A stretch of 64,000 nucleotides of DNA from Chloroflexota bacterium (GTDB lineage: Bacteria > Chloroflexota > Anaerolineae > Anaerolineales > UBA4823), in assembly GCA_029782365.1 (NCBI GenBank), contig JAKOUW010000235.1, positions 1 through 64,000 on the forward strand, written 5' to 3'. The translations under genes were made by a program, and so were the position numbers. The notes below the pieces were generated by a model, which worked only from the letters and a program-made list of their open reading frames with translations, was not told where the DNA came from and searched no databases. Positions 7,474-16,033 of this stretch are shown here, in pieces. Every line of letters starts with the position of its first letter. The stretch's first letter is position 1.

Positions 7474-8367
7474 ATGACAACCACATCCGTTAACCCGAGT
7501 CGCGTCAAACTCCGGCCTGCCGGCAGGCTAACCGCCTGGCTGGGCGTGGTGCCATTTTTTCTTTTCGCAATTTTCTTCCTGTTTCTTCCATCTGCTCGCC
7601 TGTTCGTTGGCAGTTTCACCAACGAGGCTGGTGGTTTCACAATCAGCCATATTGTGGAATTAGTCACCGATCCTTCCATTTTGGGCGCTTACTGGCTGAG
7701 CATCCAGATCTCGGCAGCCACGGCTATCGGCGGAGGAATTTTTGGATTTTTGCTGGCTTATGCGGTGACGGTAGGAGGCCTGCCGCGCCCCCTGCGCTCT
7801 GTGTTGATCACCTTCTCAGGCGTGGCATCCAACTTCGCCGGTGTACCGCTGGCTTTCGCCTTTGTGGCTACCCTGGGTAGAACAGGTTTCATAACCGCTC
7901 TTTTGAAGAACGCGTTTGGAATCAACATATATTCAGCCGGGTTCAACCTGTACAGCTTTGCCGGGTTGACATTGACGTATATGTATTTCCAGTTTCCGCT
8001 GATGGTTTTAACCATTGCTCCCGCGCTGGATGGACTGCGCCGGGAGTGGCGAGAGGCGGCTGAAAACCTGGGCGCCGGTACCATTGAATACTGGTTGCGC
8101 GTTGCTCTACCGATCCTCTTGCCTTCCATCCTGGGTACCACAATCTTATTATTTGGCAACGCATTCGGTGCGTATGCCACAGCCTATGCGCTGACCGGTG
8201 GAGCCCTTCCGATCATTACAATCCAGATCAGCTCGCAAATTCGCGGCGATGTGCTGCACAACCCCGGCCTGGGTTATGCCATGGCCCTGGGTATGGTAAT
8301 CATCATGTCGATCTCCCTGATTGGCTATTCATGGCTGCAAGGTCAGACAGAAAGGTGGCTGAGATGA
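7474..8367 (+). CDS. ABC transporter permease (PotB/FbpB type)
   Basis: 297 residues with about six membrane helices. The cytoplasmic EAA loop that contacts the ATPase is at about residues 193-215 (EAAENLGAGTIEYWLRVALP). AAGGAG precedes the ATG. It overlaps the next permease by the ATGA at 8364-8367. Together with its partner it forms the membrane channel of the importer; the family is that of polyamine, ferric iron and 2-aminoethylphosphonate importers. Confidence 0.88.
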   Translation: MTTTSVNPSRVKLRPAGRLTAWLGVVPFFLFAIFFLFLPSARLFVGSFTNEAGGFTISHIVELVTDPSILGAYWLSIQISAATAIGGGIFGFLLAYAVTVGGLPRPLRSVLITFSGVASNFAGVPLAFAFVATLGRTGFITALLKNAFGINIYSAGFNLYSFAGLTLTYMYFQFPLMVLTIAPALDGLRREWREAAENLGAGTIEYWLRVALPILLPSILGTTILLFGNAFGAYATAYALTGGALPIITIQISSQIRGDVLHNPGLGYAMALGMVIIMSISLIGYSWLQGQTERWLR

Positions 8368-9254
8368 ACCAACCCGTCGCCAGCCAGGCTCACCTGAAGA
8401 AAACACCGGGGGCAGGCCAAAACACTTCCCAGCAGGCCGGCTCTCGATTTCCATTGTGGAGCTGGCTGTGGTTCATCCTGGGCGCGCTGTATTTCTTACT
8501 GCCCCTGTATGGCACTCTGGACTTTTCGCTGCGCATGAAACGCGATGTGATCAGCCTGGAGGCCTTCAAAAGCGCTTTCGAGGATCCCAATTTTATTAAA
8601 GCCTTTTTATTCTCCAACGAGCTGGCACTCATCACCATCCTGGTGTGTTTGCTGTTGATCGTGCCTACGGCATTCTGGATCCGACTCAGGCTGCCGCAGT
8701 TACGGCCCGTTGTTGAATTCATCACATTGCTACCGTTCGTGATCCCAGCAATTGTCCTGGTGTTCGGCTTGATCCGCATTTACGGCTCCCCGTTGAATGT
8801 ACCGTTCACCAGCGTCAAGCTGCTGGACCCGCTGACCAACAACGACCTCGGAACCAACATCCTGCTGGTGGCAGGCTACGTTGTGCTGGCCCTGCCATAT
8901 ATGTACCGCTCTGTCGATGCCGGCTTGCAGGCAATGGATGTGCGCCGCCTGACCGAAGCCGCTCAAAGCCTGGGTGCAGGCTGGCCGACCATCATGCTGC
9001 AGGTAATTTTGCCCAACCTGCGCACGGCGCTGTTGAGCGGGGCTCTGCTCACCTTTGCAATTGTTGTCGGTGAGGTAACGCTGGCTTCCTTCTTAAACCG
9101 CCCAACCTTCGGCCCGTATCTGTGGCTGCTTGGGCAGCACCTGGCTTACGAGCCGGCTGCGCTTTCATTCGCCAGCTTTTTGCTCACCTGGGCGGCCATG
9201 GGCATGATCCAATTGCTGACCGGCGGCCAGGGCCAGGTTTCTGGGTCCCATTAA
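8364..9254 (+). CDS. ABC transporter permease (PotC/FbpB type)
   Basis: 296 residues. After a hydrophilic N-terminal tail of about 30 residues there are about six membrane helices, with the EAA loop (EAAQSLGAGWPTIMLQVILP) near residue 198. I chose ATG 8364, which overlaps the stop of the preceding permease (ATGA), over a start 33 nt upstream inside that gene. Second half of the heterodimeric channel. Confidence 0.88.
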   Translation: MNQPVASQAHLKKTPGAGQNTSQQAGSRFPLWSWLWFILGALYFLLPLYGTLDFSLRMKRDVISLEAFKSAFEDPNFIKAFLFSNELALITILVCLLLIVPTAFWIRLRLPQLRPVVEFITLLPFVIPAIVLVFGLIRIYGSPLNVPFTSVKLLDPLTNNDLGTNILLVAGYVVLALPYMYRSVDAGLQAMDVRRLTEAAQSLGAGWPTIMLQVILPNLRTALLSGALLTFAIVVGEVTLASFLNRPTFGPYLWLLGQHLAYEPAALSFASFLLTWAAMGMIQLLTGGQGQVSGSH

Positions 9255-9272
9255 TCACGAACCGAGGTTATC

Positions 9273-10322
9273 ATGGCGTATTTATCTCTCTCCAATGTAT
9301 CAAAAATATTTGGCGCTACCGCCGCCGTTGAAAATTTCAACCTGGATGTGCTGAAAGGCGAATTCATCTCTTTTCTCGGCCCTTCGGGTTGTGGCAAAAC
9401 GACAACCCTGCGCATGATCGCCGGTTTCGAACTGCCCTCCACCGGGCGCATCGAAGTGGATGGCGAAGAGATCACCTACCAGGCGCCGAACCAGCGCAAT
9501 GTTGGAATGGTCTTTCAATCGTATGCCCTGTTCCCCAACCTGAACGTCGCCCAAAATATCAGCTTTGGGCTCAAAGTGCGCAAAATGCCCGCCGCAGAAA
9601 TCAAAAAACGCGTCGAAGATATGCTCGGCCTGATTCACCTGGAAAAATTGGCGGGGCGCTTCCCGGCCCAGCTCTCGGGCGGTCAGCAGCAGCGCGTGGC
9701 CCTGGCGCGCGCGCTGGCGATTCGCCCACGCCTGCTCCTTTTAGACGAGCCCCTGTCCGCCTTGGATGCCAAGATTCGCGTGGAACTGCGCCAGGAAATC
9801 CGGCGCATCCAGCAGCAGCTCGGCATCACCACCATTTATGTCACACACGATCAAGAGGAAGCCCTATCGCTTTCCGACCGGATCGTGGTGATGAGCCAGG
9901 GGAAAATGGAGCAAGTGGGCACACCGTTCCAGATTTACAATTATCCTCAAACGCAGTTCGTGGCTCAATTTGTCGGTCAGTTGAACCTGTTGGCAGTTGC
10001 AAACGTCGATTTGGAGAAATCCACCTGCACCCTGGCCGGCCAGCAAATTCGGTTTGACCATTCACAAAACCGCATGATTTCCGAGACGCCCCGCCTGGCT
10101 GTGCGCCCAGAAGAATTTCATTTCGGCATGAGCGATCGCCACAATGTCTTGAAGGGTAAGGTTGAAAACGTGATGTTCCTGGGCGCGGTTGTCCGCCTGC
10201 GTGTGGATATCCAAGGCACGCTTGTTTCAGCGGATCTTTTTAATGAAAGAACTATAACCCCGCCTCAGGTCGGAAATGAAGTGACCATTCACTTCCCGGT
10301 CGAAGCCTGCTGGTTGATGTGA
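9273..10322 (+). CDS. ABC transporter ATP-binding protein
   Basis: 349 residues. Walker A GPSGCGKTT (36-44), Q-loop in NVGMVFQSYALF, signature LSGGQ (134-138), Walker B LLLLDEPLSALD (about 156-167) and the H-loop in YVTHDQEE. Residues about 270-349 look like the TOBE domain found in spermidine, iron, sulfate and molybdate importers. It energises the two upstream permeases; GAGG at about 9262 precedes the ATG. Last gene of the importer operon. Confidence 0.9.
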   Translation: MAYLSLSNVSKIFGATAAVENFNLDVLKGEFISFLGPSGCGKTTTLRMIAGFELPSTGRIEVDGEEITYQAPNQRNVGMVFQSYALFPNLNVAQNISFGLKVRKMPAAEIKKRVEDMLGLIHLEKLAGRFPAQLSGGQQQRVALARALAIRPRLLLLDEPLSALDAKIRVELRQEIRRIQQQLGITTIYVTHDQEEALSLSDRIVVMSQGKMEQVGTPFQIYNYPQTQFVAQFVGQLNLLAVANVDLEKSTCTLAGQQIRFDHSQNRMISETPRLAVRPEEFHFGMSDRHNVLKGKVENVMFLGAVVRLRVDIQGTLVSADLFNERTITPPQVGNEVTIHFPVEACWLM

Positions 10323-10379
10323 GTATTCATCAACCTGCCAGCGGCTGACCTCAGGAGTAATTCAACAATATTTGGTGAA

Positions 10380-11495
10380 ATGAAATTGAAACTCGGAAAA
10401 TTATGGAATATCCCGGTTGAACTTCATGGAAGCTGGTTTATCATCTTTGCAATTCAAACCTGGATTTTAGGGACTGGTTATTTTCGTCACGAATACCCTT
10501 TTCTCAATCCACTCAGTCATTGGATACTCGGCGTCTTTACCAGCCTTTGCATATTCCTGTCTGTCCTGGCACATGAATTCGGGCACGCCTGGGTGGCCCA
10601 GCGCAATCATATTCACGTTCGCCGCGTCGTATTATTTGTCTTTGGCGGGATTGCCGAAATTGAGAAAGAACCGGAAAGCCCCGGGGTAGAATTTTGGCTG
10701 GCGCTGGCTGGGCCTGCGGTAAACCTGGTTCTGACCGGCCTTTTTGCCCTAGTCTGGAAATTGGATGCTCCTATGCCCATCCTGACAGCGCCCAGTATTT
10801 ACCTGATTTCGGTGAACATTTCGCTGGCTGTTTTCAATCTGCTGCCGGGCTTTCCTTTGGATGGCGGGCGGATCCTGCGGGCGATCCTGTGGAAATTGGG
10901 AGGCAGTCCACATCGATCAACCCGCATTGCCGGATATATCGGCAAAGGCATCGCTTGCTTACTGGCTTGCACTGGCGTTTTGCTGGTTTATTTCTTCCAT
11001 GATTGGTTTGATGCCTTTTGGTTGGGTTTTGTGGCTTATTTTCTATTCCAGGCAGCCAGCGAAGCTATCCGCCAGGCGAACCAGGAGATATCCCTGGCGG
11101 GTTTCCGGGTCGATCAGGTGATCCAGCGCAACCCCATGTACATTCCACCCGAGACTTCTCTGGTCAGCGTGGTGGAGGATTGGTTTTTGCCAGGCCCTCA
11201 GCCATATTACCTGGTGATCAACCAGGCTGGCGTGCTGGGCTTATTAACCGCCGAGATTATCCAACAAATCCCTGAAAAAAACCGATCATTGTTGAACGCA
11301 GCCCAGGCAATGAAACCAATCAATCTGGAGAAAAGCCTGCCTGCCAGTTGGGATGCGGCCTCAGGTCTGCGTACCCTGGACGCATACCAGGCAAATTACC
11401 TGCCGGTGATCGAGGAAGGGCGATTCTTAGGTGTGTTCAGCCGGCAGGGAGTGGAACGGTTCTTGCAACTGCACAAACAGTTAGGGCCTTCATAA
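10380..11495 (+). CDS. Site-2 protease (M50) with C-terminal CBS-like region
   Basis: 371 residues. Metal site H65-E-F-G-H69 in a membrane helix and the second motif NLLPGFPLDGG with D161, as in S2P/SpoIVFB peptidases that cut within the membrane. The first about 230 residues hold about six hydrophobic segments; residues about 240-365 look like a pair of CBS domains (FRVDQVIQRNPMYIPPETSL; NYLPVIEEGRFLGVF), which often sense nucleotides and control such proteases. Preceded by GGTGAA and probably transcribed separately from the ABC operon. The natural substrate is unknown. Confidence 0.85.
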   Translation: MKLKLGKLWNIPVELHGSWFIIFAIQTWILGTGYFRHEYPFLNPLSHWILGVFTSLCIFLSVLAHEFGHAWVAQRNHIHVRRVVLFVFGGIAEIEKEPESPGVEFWLALAGPAVNLVLTGLFALVWKLDAPMPILTAPSIYLISVNISLAVFNLLPGFPLDGGRILRAILWKLGGSPHRSTRIAGYIGKGIACLLACTGVLLVYFFHDWFDAFWLGFVAYFLFQAASEAIRQANQEISLAGFRVDQVIQRNPMYIPPETSLVSVVEDWFLPGPQPYYLVINQAGVLGLLTAEIIQQIPEKNRSLLNAAQAMKPINLEKSLPASWDAASGLRTLDAYQANYLPVIEEGRFLGVFSRQGVERFLQLHKQLGPS

Positions 11496-11524
11496 AAAAT
11501 GGGCCTGCCGGCAATCAATTTGTT

Positions 11525-11533
11525 TGCTATACT
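11525..11533 (+). promoter_or_regulatory. Extended -10 promoter
   Basis: TGCTATACT at 11525-11533 fits TGn plus a -10 hexamer. No -35 is evident. It lies about 45 nt ahead of the ATG at 11578. Confidence 0.45.
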
Positions 11534-11577
11534 TGTGACAACCGCAACAAATCAGAGACAAGGAAACTTTCTAATCT

Positions 11578-12390
11578 ATGCGCAATCGGAACGCAGATAA
11601 ATCCGAAGAACCTGAAAATCCCCAGGAAAATAACCCGGCTTCCCCCTTCGCTTCGCTGGAAGCAGCCTTAAGGAATGAAATCGAGAGCACAGACAGCCCA
11701 GACGCCCCTCCGCGCCGGCGCCGCCGCTCCACAAGACCCACGATTGAACTTCATTGGGGGTTTATCTTTCGCAGTTTGCTGGCTGTTGCCATTTTCGCCG
11801 GTTTATTGATTCTGATTTGGGCGTTGTTATTGGGCCCACTGGTACCGGTAAAAGAAACACTTGTCAACCGGGTGAATGCCTTCCTGGCAACTCCAATCCA
11901 TCCCACAGCAGGTCCGACTTTCACCCCCGCCCCACCCAAACCAACGCGCACCCCGCGTCCCACCTACGCCGTCTGGACAGACACGCCCCAGCCGAGCCCG
12001 TCAGAGACACTCAACACTATCGCCAGCCTCCCGACCAGCACATCCATTGTGCAGTCCACCGAAATCTTACCCACTGAGACCCCGCTTCCCAGTCCAACCC
12101 CTTCGGTGAGCGGCTGCGTGCCTGTGGAACAGGTCACCGCTGCAGACATCGGTAAAACTTTGTGTGTCACCGGCAGGGTTTACAAAACTAAGCAAGCCGA
12201 AAACCAGGGCTTGAACACATTTTCTGTGCTTCTGCTAAATTCGCAGGGTTTTCTCTTTGTCTCTTACGAACGCAGTTGGAGCTTGAAAGAAGGCACTTGC
12301 GTTTACGCTACCGGAGAAATCAAAGCGTTGGGCGGCGCCACCACCATCTTGCTCAGTTACGCCGTGCCGCTTCAATTTTGCAATCCATAA
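11578..12390 (+). CDS. Hypothetical single-pass membrane protein with Pro/Thr linker
   Basis: 270 residues, not recognised as a named family. An acidic, then Arg-rich cytoplasmic N-terminus (RRRRR near 46-50), one membrane helix at about 62-86, a Pro/Thr/Ser-rich outside linker (about 108-173) and a C-terminal domain of about 95 residues with cysteines at its start, in KTLCVTGRVYKT, in GTCVYATGEI and near the last residues. The last part has the look of a small OB-like beta-barrel, which is only an impression. Such linkers are common in Anaerolineae surface proteins. Probably co-transcribed with the EamA gene 4 nt downstream. Confidence 0.7.
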   Translation: MRNRNADKSEEPENPQENNPASPFASLEAALRNEIESTDSPDAPPRRRRRSTRPTIELHWGFIFRSLLAVAIFAGLLILIWALLLGPLVPVKETLVNRVNAFLATPIHPTAGPTFTPAPPKPTRTPRPTYAVWTDTPQPSPSETLNTIASLPTSTSIVQSTEILPTETPLPSPTPSVSGCVPVEQVTAADIGKTLCVTGRVYKTKQAENQGLNTFSVLLLNSQGFLFVSYERSWSLKEGTCVYATGEIKALGGATTILLSYAVPLQFCNP

Positions 12391-12394
12391 ACTG

Positions 12395-13312
12395 GTGAGC
12401 GCCTTTGCAATTTTCCTGGTGCTGGTTTCAGCAATCTTGCACGCCGGGTGGAATTTTTTCGGTCAGCGCAGCGCCCCTGTGGCGGCTTTCTTTTTATTCG
12501 CCATCAGCTGCGCCGCGGTCATCACGCTGCCCACCATTTTCATCTATCGGAAGGCTATCGCCCAGCTTCCTTTGAACATCTGGATTTTGCTGTTGGGGAC
12601 AGGAATTTTCCAGGCAGTGGCGTATGTTGGCCTTTCTGGTGCATACCGGCGCGGGGATCTTTCCATAACATACCCTTTGGCCCGCGCTGTCCCTATACCG
12701 CTGGTTGCCGCAGCGAGCCTGCTGTTTGGCAAAGCCGCAGCGTTTACGCCAGGCGGGCTAATCGGTATGCTGTTGGTTGCCTTTGGTTGCCTGGTTTTGC
12801 CCTTGCGCGACCTGCGTCAGGTGCGCCTGGCTGATTATCTGCAGCCTGCCTGCTTGCTGGCTCTGGTGGCGGCTGTGGGCATAGCTGGATATACCTTGAT
12901 CGACGGTCAGGCAATGTTCGATTTGCGTCAGATGCCTTCTCTCGGTTTGGACAATTTAGGCCTAGCCCTGGTGTATCTTGAATTCGAGACTTTGACCACC
13001 TGCCTGGTATTGGGTGTTTATATTATCGGACGGCAGGTTGAACGCCAGCGTATGCTCAGGTTCATAAGGCACGATCCGCAAGGCTTGCGGCTGTCCCTGG
13101 TGACAGGTTTCGTTTTAAACCTCTCGTACATCCTGATTCTGATGGCCATCGGTTTTGCCAGGGATGTTTCGTATGTCATCGCCTTCCGCCAGTTGAGCAT
13201 CCCCTTAGGGGCAATCATGGGCATAACCATCGAAAAAGAACCAGCCTATGCTCCCAAACTGCTCGGCATAGGAATCGTTTCCATCGGCCTGCTGATGGTG
13301 GGTTTGGGCTGA
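12395..13312 (+). CDS. EamA/DMT-family membrane transporter
   Basis: 305 residues with about ten hydrophobic helices and the drug/metabolite transporter pattern of two repeats, for example YRRGDLSITYPLARAVPIPLVA in the first half and DVSYVIAFRQLSIPLGAIMG in the second. Start is GTG 12395, 4 nt after the previous stop. Exports or imports small metabolites; substrate unknown. Confidence 0.85.
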   Translation: MSAFAIFLVLVSAILHAGWNFFGQRSAPVAAFFLFAISCAAVITLPTIFIYRKAIAQLPLNIWILLLGTGIFQAVAYVGLSGAYRRGDLSITYPLARAVPIPLVAAASLLFGKAAAFTPGGLIGMLLVAFGCLVLPLRDLRQVRLADYLQPACLLALVAAVGIAGYTLIDGQAMFDLRQMPSLGLDNLGLALVYLEFETLTTCLVLGVYIIGRQVERQRMLRFIRHDPQGLRLSLVTGFVLNLSYILILMAIGFARDVSYVIAFRQLSIPLGAIMGITIEKEPAYAPKLLGIGIVSIGLLMVGLG

Positions 13313-13330
13313 GCGAATTGTGTTTTCAGG

Positions 13331-13359
13331 TTGACAAGAACAACCCTATGTTGTAGAAT
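13331..13359 (+). promoter_or_regulatory. Sigma-70 promoter of tRNA-Pro
   Basis: TTGACA (13331-13336), 17-nt spacer, TAGAAT (13354-13359). The transcript would begin about 13366, about 34 nt before the tRNA. Confidence 0.75.
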
Positions 13360-13399
13360 ACCCTTCGCACAGAAGCCGGGAACTGTGTAATTCCAAATT

Positions 13400-13477
13400 C
13401 GGGGCGTGGCGCAGCCCGGCTAGCGCGCTTGCATGGGGTGCAAGAGGCCGAAGGTTCAAATCCTTTCGCCCCGACCA
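13400..13477 (+). tRNA. tRNA-Pro (anticodon GGG)
   Basis: 78 nt including an encoded CCA. Acceptor stem CGGGGCG pairs with CGCCCCG; the first base is C as in bacterial tRNA-Pro. Anticodon arm CTTGC-ATGGGGT-GCAAG gives anticodon GGG, reading CCC/CCU. T-arm GGTTCAAATCC is standard. It has its own promoter and terminator. Confidence 0.95.
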
Positions 13478-13481
13478 GGAT

Positions 13482-13514
13482 AAAAAACGGCTTGCAACAG
13501 CAAGTCGTTTTTTT
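13482..13514 (+). terminator. Rho-independent terminator after tRNA-Pro
   Basis: ACGGCTTGC and GCAAGTCGT pair (one G-U) around AACA, with a run of A before and seven T after. Confidence 0.8.
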
Positions 13515-13566
13515 ATAAAACCACCAGGTGATGATCACTGAGAAAAGGTAGTCTGGCACAATTTCA

Positions 13567-13595
13567 TTGACAATTCAGAAGATTTTTTCTATAAT
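13567..13595 (+). promoter_or_regulatory. Perfect consensus sigma-70 promoter of biosynthetic operon
   Basis: TTGACA (13567-13572), exactly 17 nt, TATAAT (13590-13595). The transcript would start near 13602, leaving an about 80-nt leader before the first gene. It is the best match to consensus in the window. Confidence 0.8.
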
Positions 13596-13682
13596 TTTTT
13601 CGTCGCCGACTGCCTTCCGTTGATCACGCTGCGATTATTTTTTTCGCTTTGAGTCGAGACGTCTGTTGAGGAGATCAAATTC

Positions 13683-14135
13683 TTGAAAACAAGTGATTAT
13701 TATCGTGTAAACCAGCCGTCTGTGATCAGCGATATGATTGATGGCGAGGTAATCATTATCAATATGGACAGCGGCACGTATTTCAGCCTGCTTTCGACAG
13801 GTGTGGAGATCTGGCAATTAATCCAGGTTGGAGCCGCAGTGGATCAGATTCACACTATTCTCGCCAGCCGCTATTCAGCCGGGCCAGACGAAATTAGCTC
13901 CGCACTGGCTGATTTGCTCAACAAATTAGAAAGTGAACATCTGATTGCCCCATTGGAAGAGAAAAAAGGTGATGCGGATATCCAGGCTGTTTTAAATTTT
14001 CCAACCACTTCTGAAAAACAACCGTTTGCACAGCCAGTCCTGGAAAAATATACGGACATGGCTGAGCTGCTTCTTTTGGACCCAATCCATGATGTAAATG
14101 AAACAGGTTGGCCGAAGACGAAGCCGATCAATTAA
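13683..14135 (+). CDS. PqqD-like protein with conserved leader-like C-terminal tail
   Basis: 150 residues. Residues about 1-90 form a PqqD-type winged-helix (IIINMDSGTYFSLLSTGVEIWQLI, then the helical repeat LADLLNKLESEHLI), the fold that binds leader peptides in several peptide-modification systems. After a linker, residues about 113-144 read F-A-Q-P-V-L, then YTDMAELLLLDPIHDVNETG-W-P. The F/Y-x-x-P-x-L pattern followed by a Leu run resembles the leader peptides this fold binds. Start is TTG 13683 behind GAGGAG. First gene of the operon, upstream of sulfotransferases and an HPr-kinase-like gene. The family is known from lasso-peptide-like and HprK-linked systems; the role here is inferred. 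Confidence 0.75.
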   Translation: MKTSDYYRVNQPSVISDMIDGEVIIINMDSGTYFSLLSTGVEIWQLIQVGAAVDQIHTILASRYSAGPDEISSALADLLNKLESEHLIAPLEEKKGDADIQAVLNFPTTSEKQPFAQPVLEKYTDMAELLLLDPIHDVNETGWPKTKPIN

Positions 14136-14156
14136 GCCTTACAATCGCTTTAACCC

Positions 14157-14870
14157 ATGGATCTCAAGAAGCGCTTCGTAATCCTCACGTCTGGCAGGAC
14201 TGGCAGTACGCTGTTGGTAGATTTACTGCGTTCAAACCCAGTAATCGACTGCGCTACGGAACTTCTCAACGAAAAATATTGGCGGCCGCATACCTACCCG
14301 GCATTATGGCTGATCCGGGCTTTTCCGGTGCCATTCTTGGAGTCCAAAGCTGCAAAAAGCCCGAAGAGTGTCTTTGGATTTAAGTTGAAAACCGGTGGGC
14401 AGGTTTACCGGTTGGAGAAAACCTTGAAGGATTTGCACCAACGCGGTTGGAAATTGATCCACCTCCTGCGCCGCGATGTTTTTCAACAGACATTGTCCTG
14501 GTGTGTGGCGGAATCGTCCCAGCATTGGCATTCCACCATCAATAAAAAACCTGATCTGCCTTCCCTGGTGTTGGACCCGGCTTTGGTTCTTCAGCATTTG
14601 CGCACCTGTGTCCAGGATCGGAATGAATTGGTTAGCCTCATCGGATCACTCCCCCATCTGAACATCGTTTATGAAGATGATCTGTTCAACAGCGGTGATT
14701 GGGAGCGGATGAATGAACGCGTCTGCCGGTTCCTGGATGTGCCGCAAGTGCCATTAAAAAATCGTTTGTTGAAAACGTACGAACGTCCTTACAATGAAAT
14801 TATTGTTAATTACAGCGAAATTCTCTCTTCTGTGCGCAACAGCCCATTCGCCAATCTTTTGATCTCTTGA
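14157..14870 (+). CDS. Sulfotransferase (Stf0-like)
   Basis: 237 residues. The PAPS 5'-phosphosulfate loop is LTSGRTGSTLLVDLL at residues 10-24; the central HLLRRDVFQQTLSW segment and NIVYEDDL match Stf0-type sulfotransferases, which move sulfate from PAPS to a sugar hydroxyl. No signal peptide, so cytoplasmic. It starts 21 nt after the PqqD-like gene and its stop overlaps the start of the next gene. Acceptor is probably a sugar of the product built by the glycosyltransferases downstream. Confidence 0.8.
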   Translation: MDLKKRFVILTSGRTGSTLLVDLLRSNPVIDCATELLNEKYWRPHTYPALWLIRAFPVPFLESKAAKSPKSVFGFKLKTGGQVYRLEKTLKDLHQRGWKLIHLLRRDVFQQTLSWCVAESSQHWHSTINKKPDLPSLVLDPALVLQHLRTCVQDRNELVSLIGSLPHLNIVYEDDLFNSGDWERMNERVCRFLDVPQVPLKNRLLKTYERPYNEIIVNYSEILSSVRNSPFANLLIS

Positions 14871-16033
14871 GCGGGCTAACCTGTATCGTGACTACCTTGA
14901 GAGGTTTCTACAAGATCTTCCATGGGCAGGATTTGATTCCTGCCGTCTGGCGCATCGAAAGGCCTGCCGAAGAATATTTCATTACCAACCCGGCTATCGC
15001 GCTGACCAGGTTTGGTTGGGTCATGGCGTATAAAGTGGTGACAGCCAACTACAAAATTGAACGCTTCGCTATTTGCCGCCTGGATCAGAATTTCAATGTC
15101 ATTCCTGGCAGCCAGGGTGCGCTTTCGGATACAATTTCCAACGTCAACCAACAGGTTGGAGATCCTCGTTTGCTTCTGTTCCGGCAGCGCTTATTCGTTC
15201 TATTCTGCCATTTTCGTTTGCCCAGCTTGCTGTACCTGGCAGAGCTCGATTTGGATTCGTTGGAGGCAGTTGGAGAAGCGCGACCTCTATTTTTGGACAA
15301 TCGCCAGTGGCAAGAGAAGAACTGGATGCTGTTTGAATACCAGGGCGAATTATGGGCCGTGTACACAATCTCTCCGCACGTAATCTTAAAATTGAAGATG
15401 ACAAAAGCTGGCGCAATTGACTGCGAGAGGCAATTTATTGAACCATGGGATATCACCGCCTACAGAGAGAAATATGGCGAGCCGCGCGGCGGATCACTGC
15501 CCGTGCAGGTTCACGACCGGTATTATGTTTTCTTTCATTCGTGGCGGTACGCCACGCGCTTGCACCAGGTGATTTCTCCTTATTGGGCAAGGCTGCGGCA
15601 ATCTCTGGGGAAGCCCTATCATTGGCAAGGGCCTAGAGTGGATCACGGGGATGTTCGCCTCCTGCAAAACACAACCGATCATTACTACCAACCAAAACGT
15701 CTGCCGTGCCGCCTGGGCAGCCTGATGAACCGTTACGAACAGACGTTTGCTCGGCGGATATGCTATGCAGGGGTTTACACCTTTCAGGGAAAACCTCCAT
15801 TTCACCCGCTTACAATCCGTTCCCGGCCTTTAATTTCACCCGATAACGAAGCAAGTGCGATGCGTACAAATCCTTTAACGAAAGACCATGTGGTGTTCCC
15901 TGGCGGTGCAGTGTGTACCCCGGATCAAGGTTGGCTGGTTTCTTACGGTGTTCACGATGAACGCTGCGTGCTGCGCGGTTTTGACCAGGATGAATTAACC
16001 AGCAGTTTAGAAACAGAATTGTCAACCAGATGA
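14867..16033 (+). CDS. Five-bladed beta-propeller glycosidase-like protein (GH130/GH43-like)
   Basis: 388 residues. Blade-like segments follow one another: ITNPAIALTRFG, VGDPRLLLFRQRLFVLF, EKNWMLFEYQGELWAVYTIS, RGGSLPVQVHDRYYVFFHSW, ICYAGVYTFQGKPPF, FPGGAVCTPDQGWLVSYGVH. This order is typical of GH130 phosphorylases/hydrolases on mannosides and of related propeller domains in glycosyltransferases. Start TTG 14867 overlaps the sulfotransferase stop. It may trim, phosphorylase-cleave or add a sugar. It could also be a transferase-associated propeller; catalytic residues are not certain. Confidence 0.6.
   Translation: MSGLTCIVTTLRGFYKIFHGQDLIPAVWRIERPAEEYFITNPAIALTRFGWVMAYKVVTANYKIERFAICRLDQNFNVIPGSQGALSDTISNVNQQVGDPRLLLFRQRLFVLFCHFRLPSLLYLAELDLDSLEAVGEARPLFLDNRQWQEKNWMLFEYQGELWAVYTISPHVILKLKMTKAGAIDCERQFIEPWDITAYREKYGEPRGGSLPVQVHDRYYVFFHSWRYATRLHQVISPYWARLRQSLGKPYHWQGPRVDHGDVRLLQNTTDHYYQPKRLPCRLGSLMNRYEQTFARRICYAGVYTFQGKPPFHPLTIRSRPLISPDNEASAMRTNPLTKDHVVFPGGAVCTPDQGWLVSYGVHDERCVLRGFDQDELTSSLETELSTR

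Noticed and set aside
13326..13559. 77-codon frame across tRNA-Pro
   Set aside because: It reads through the tRNA and its terminator; the tRNA explains the sequence.
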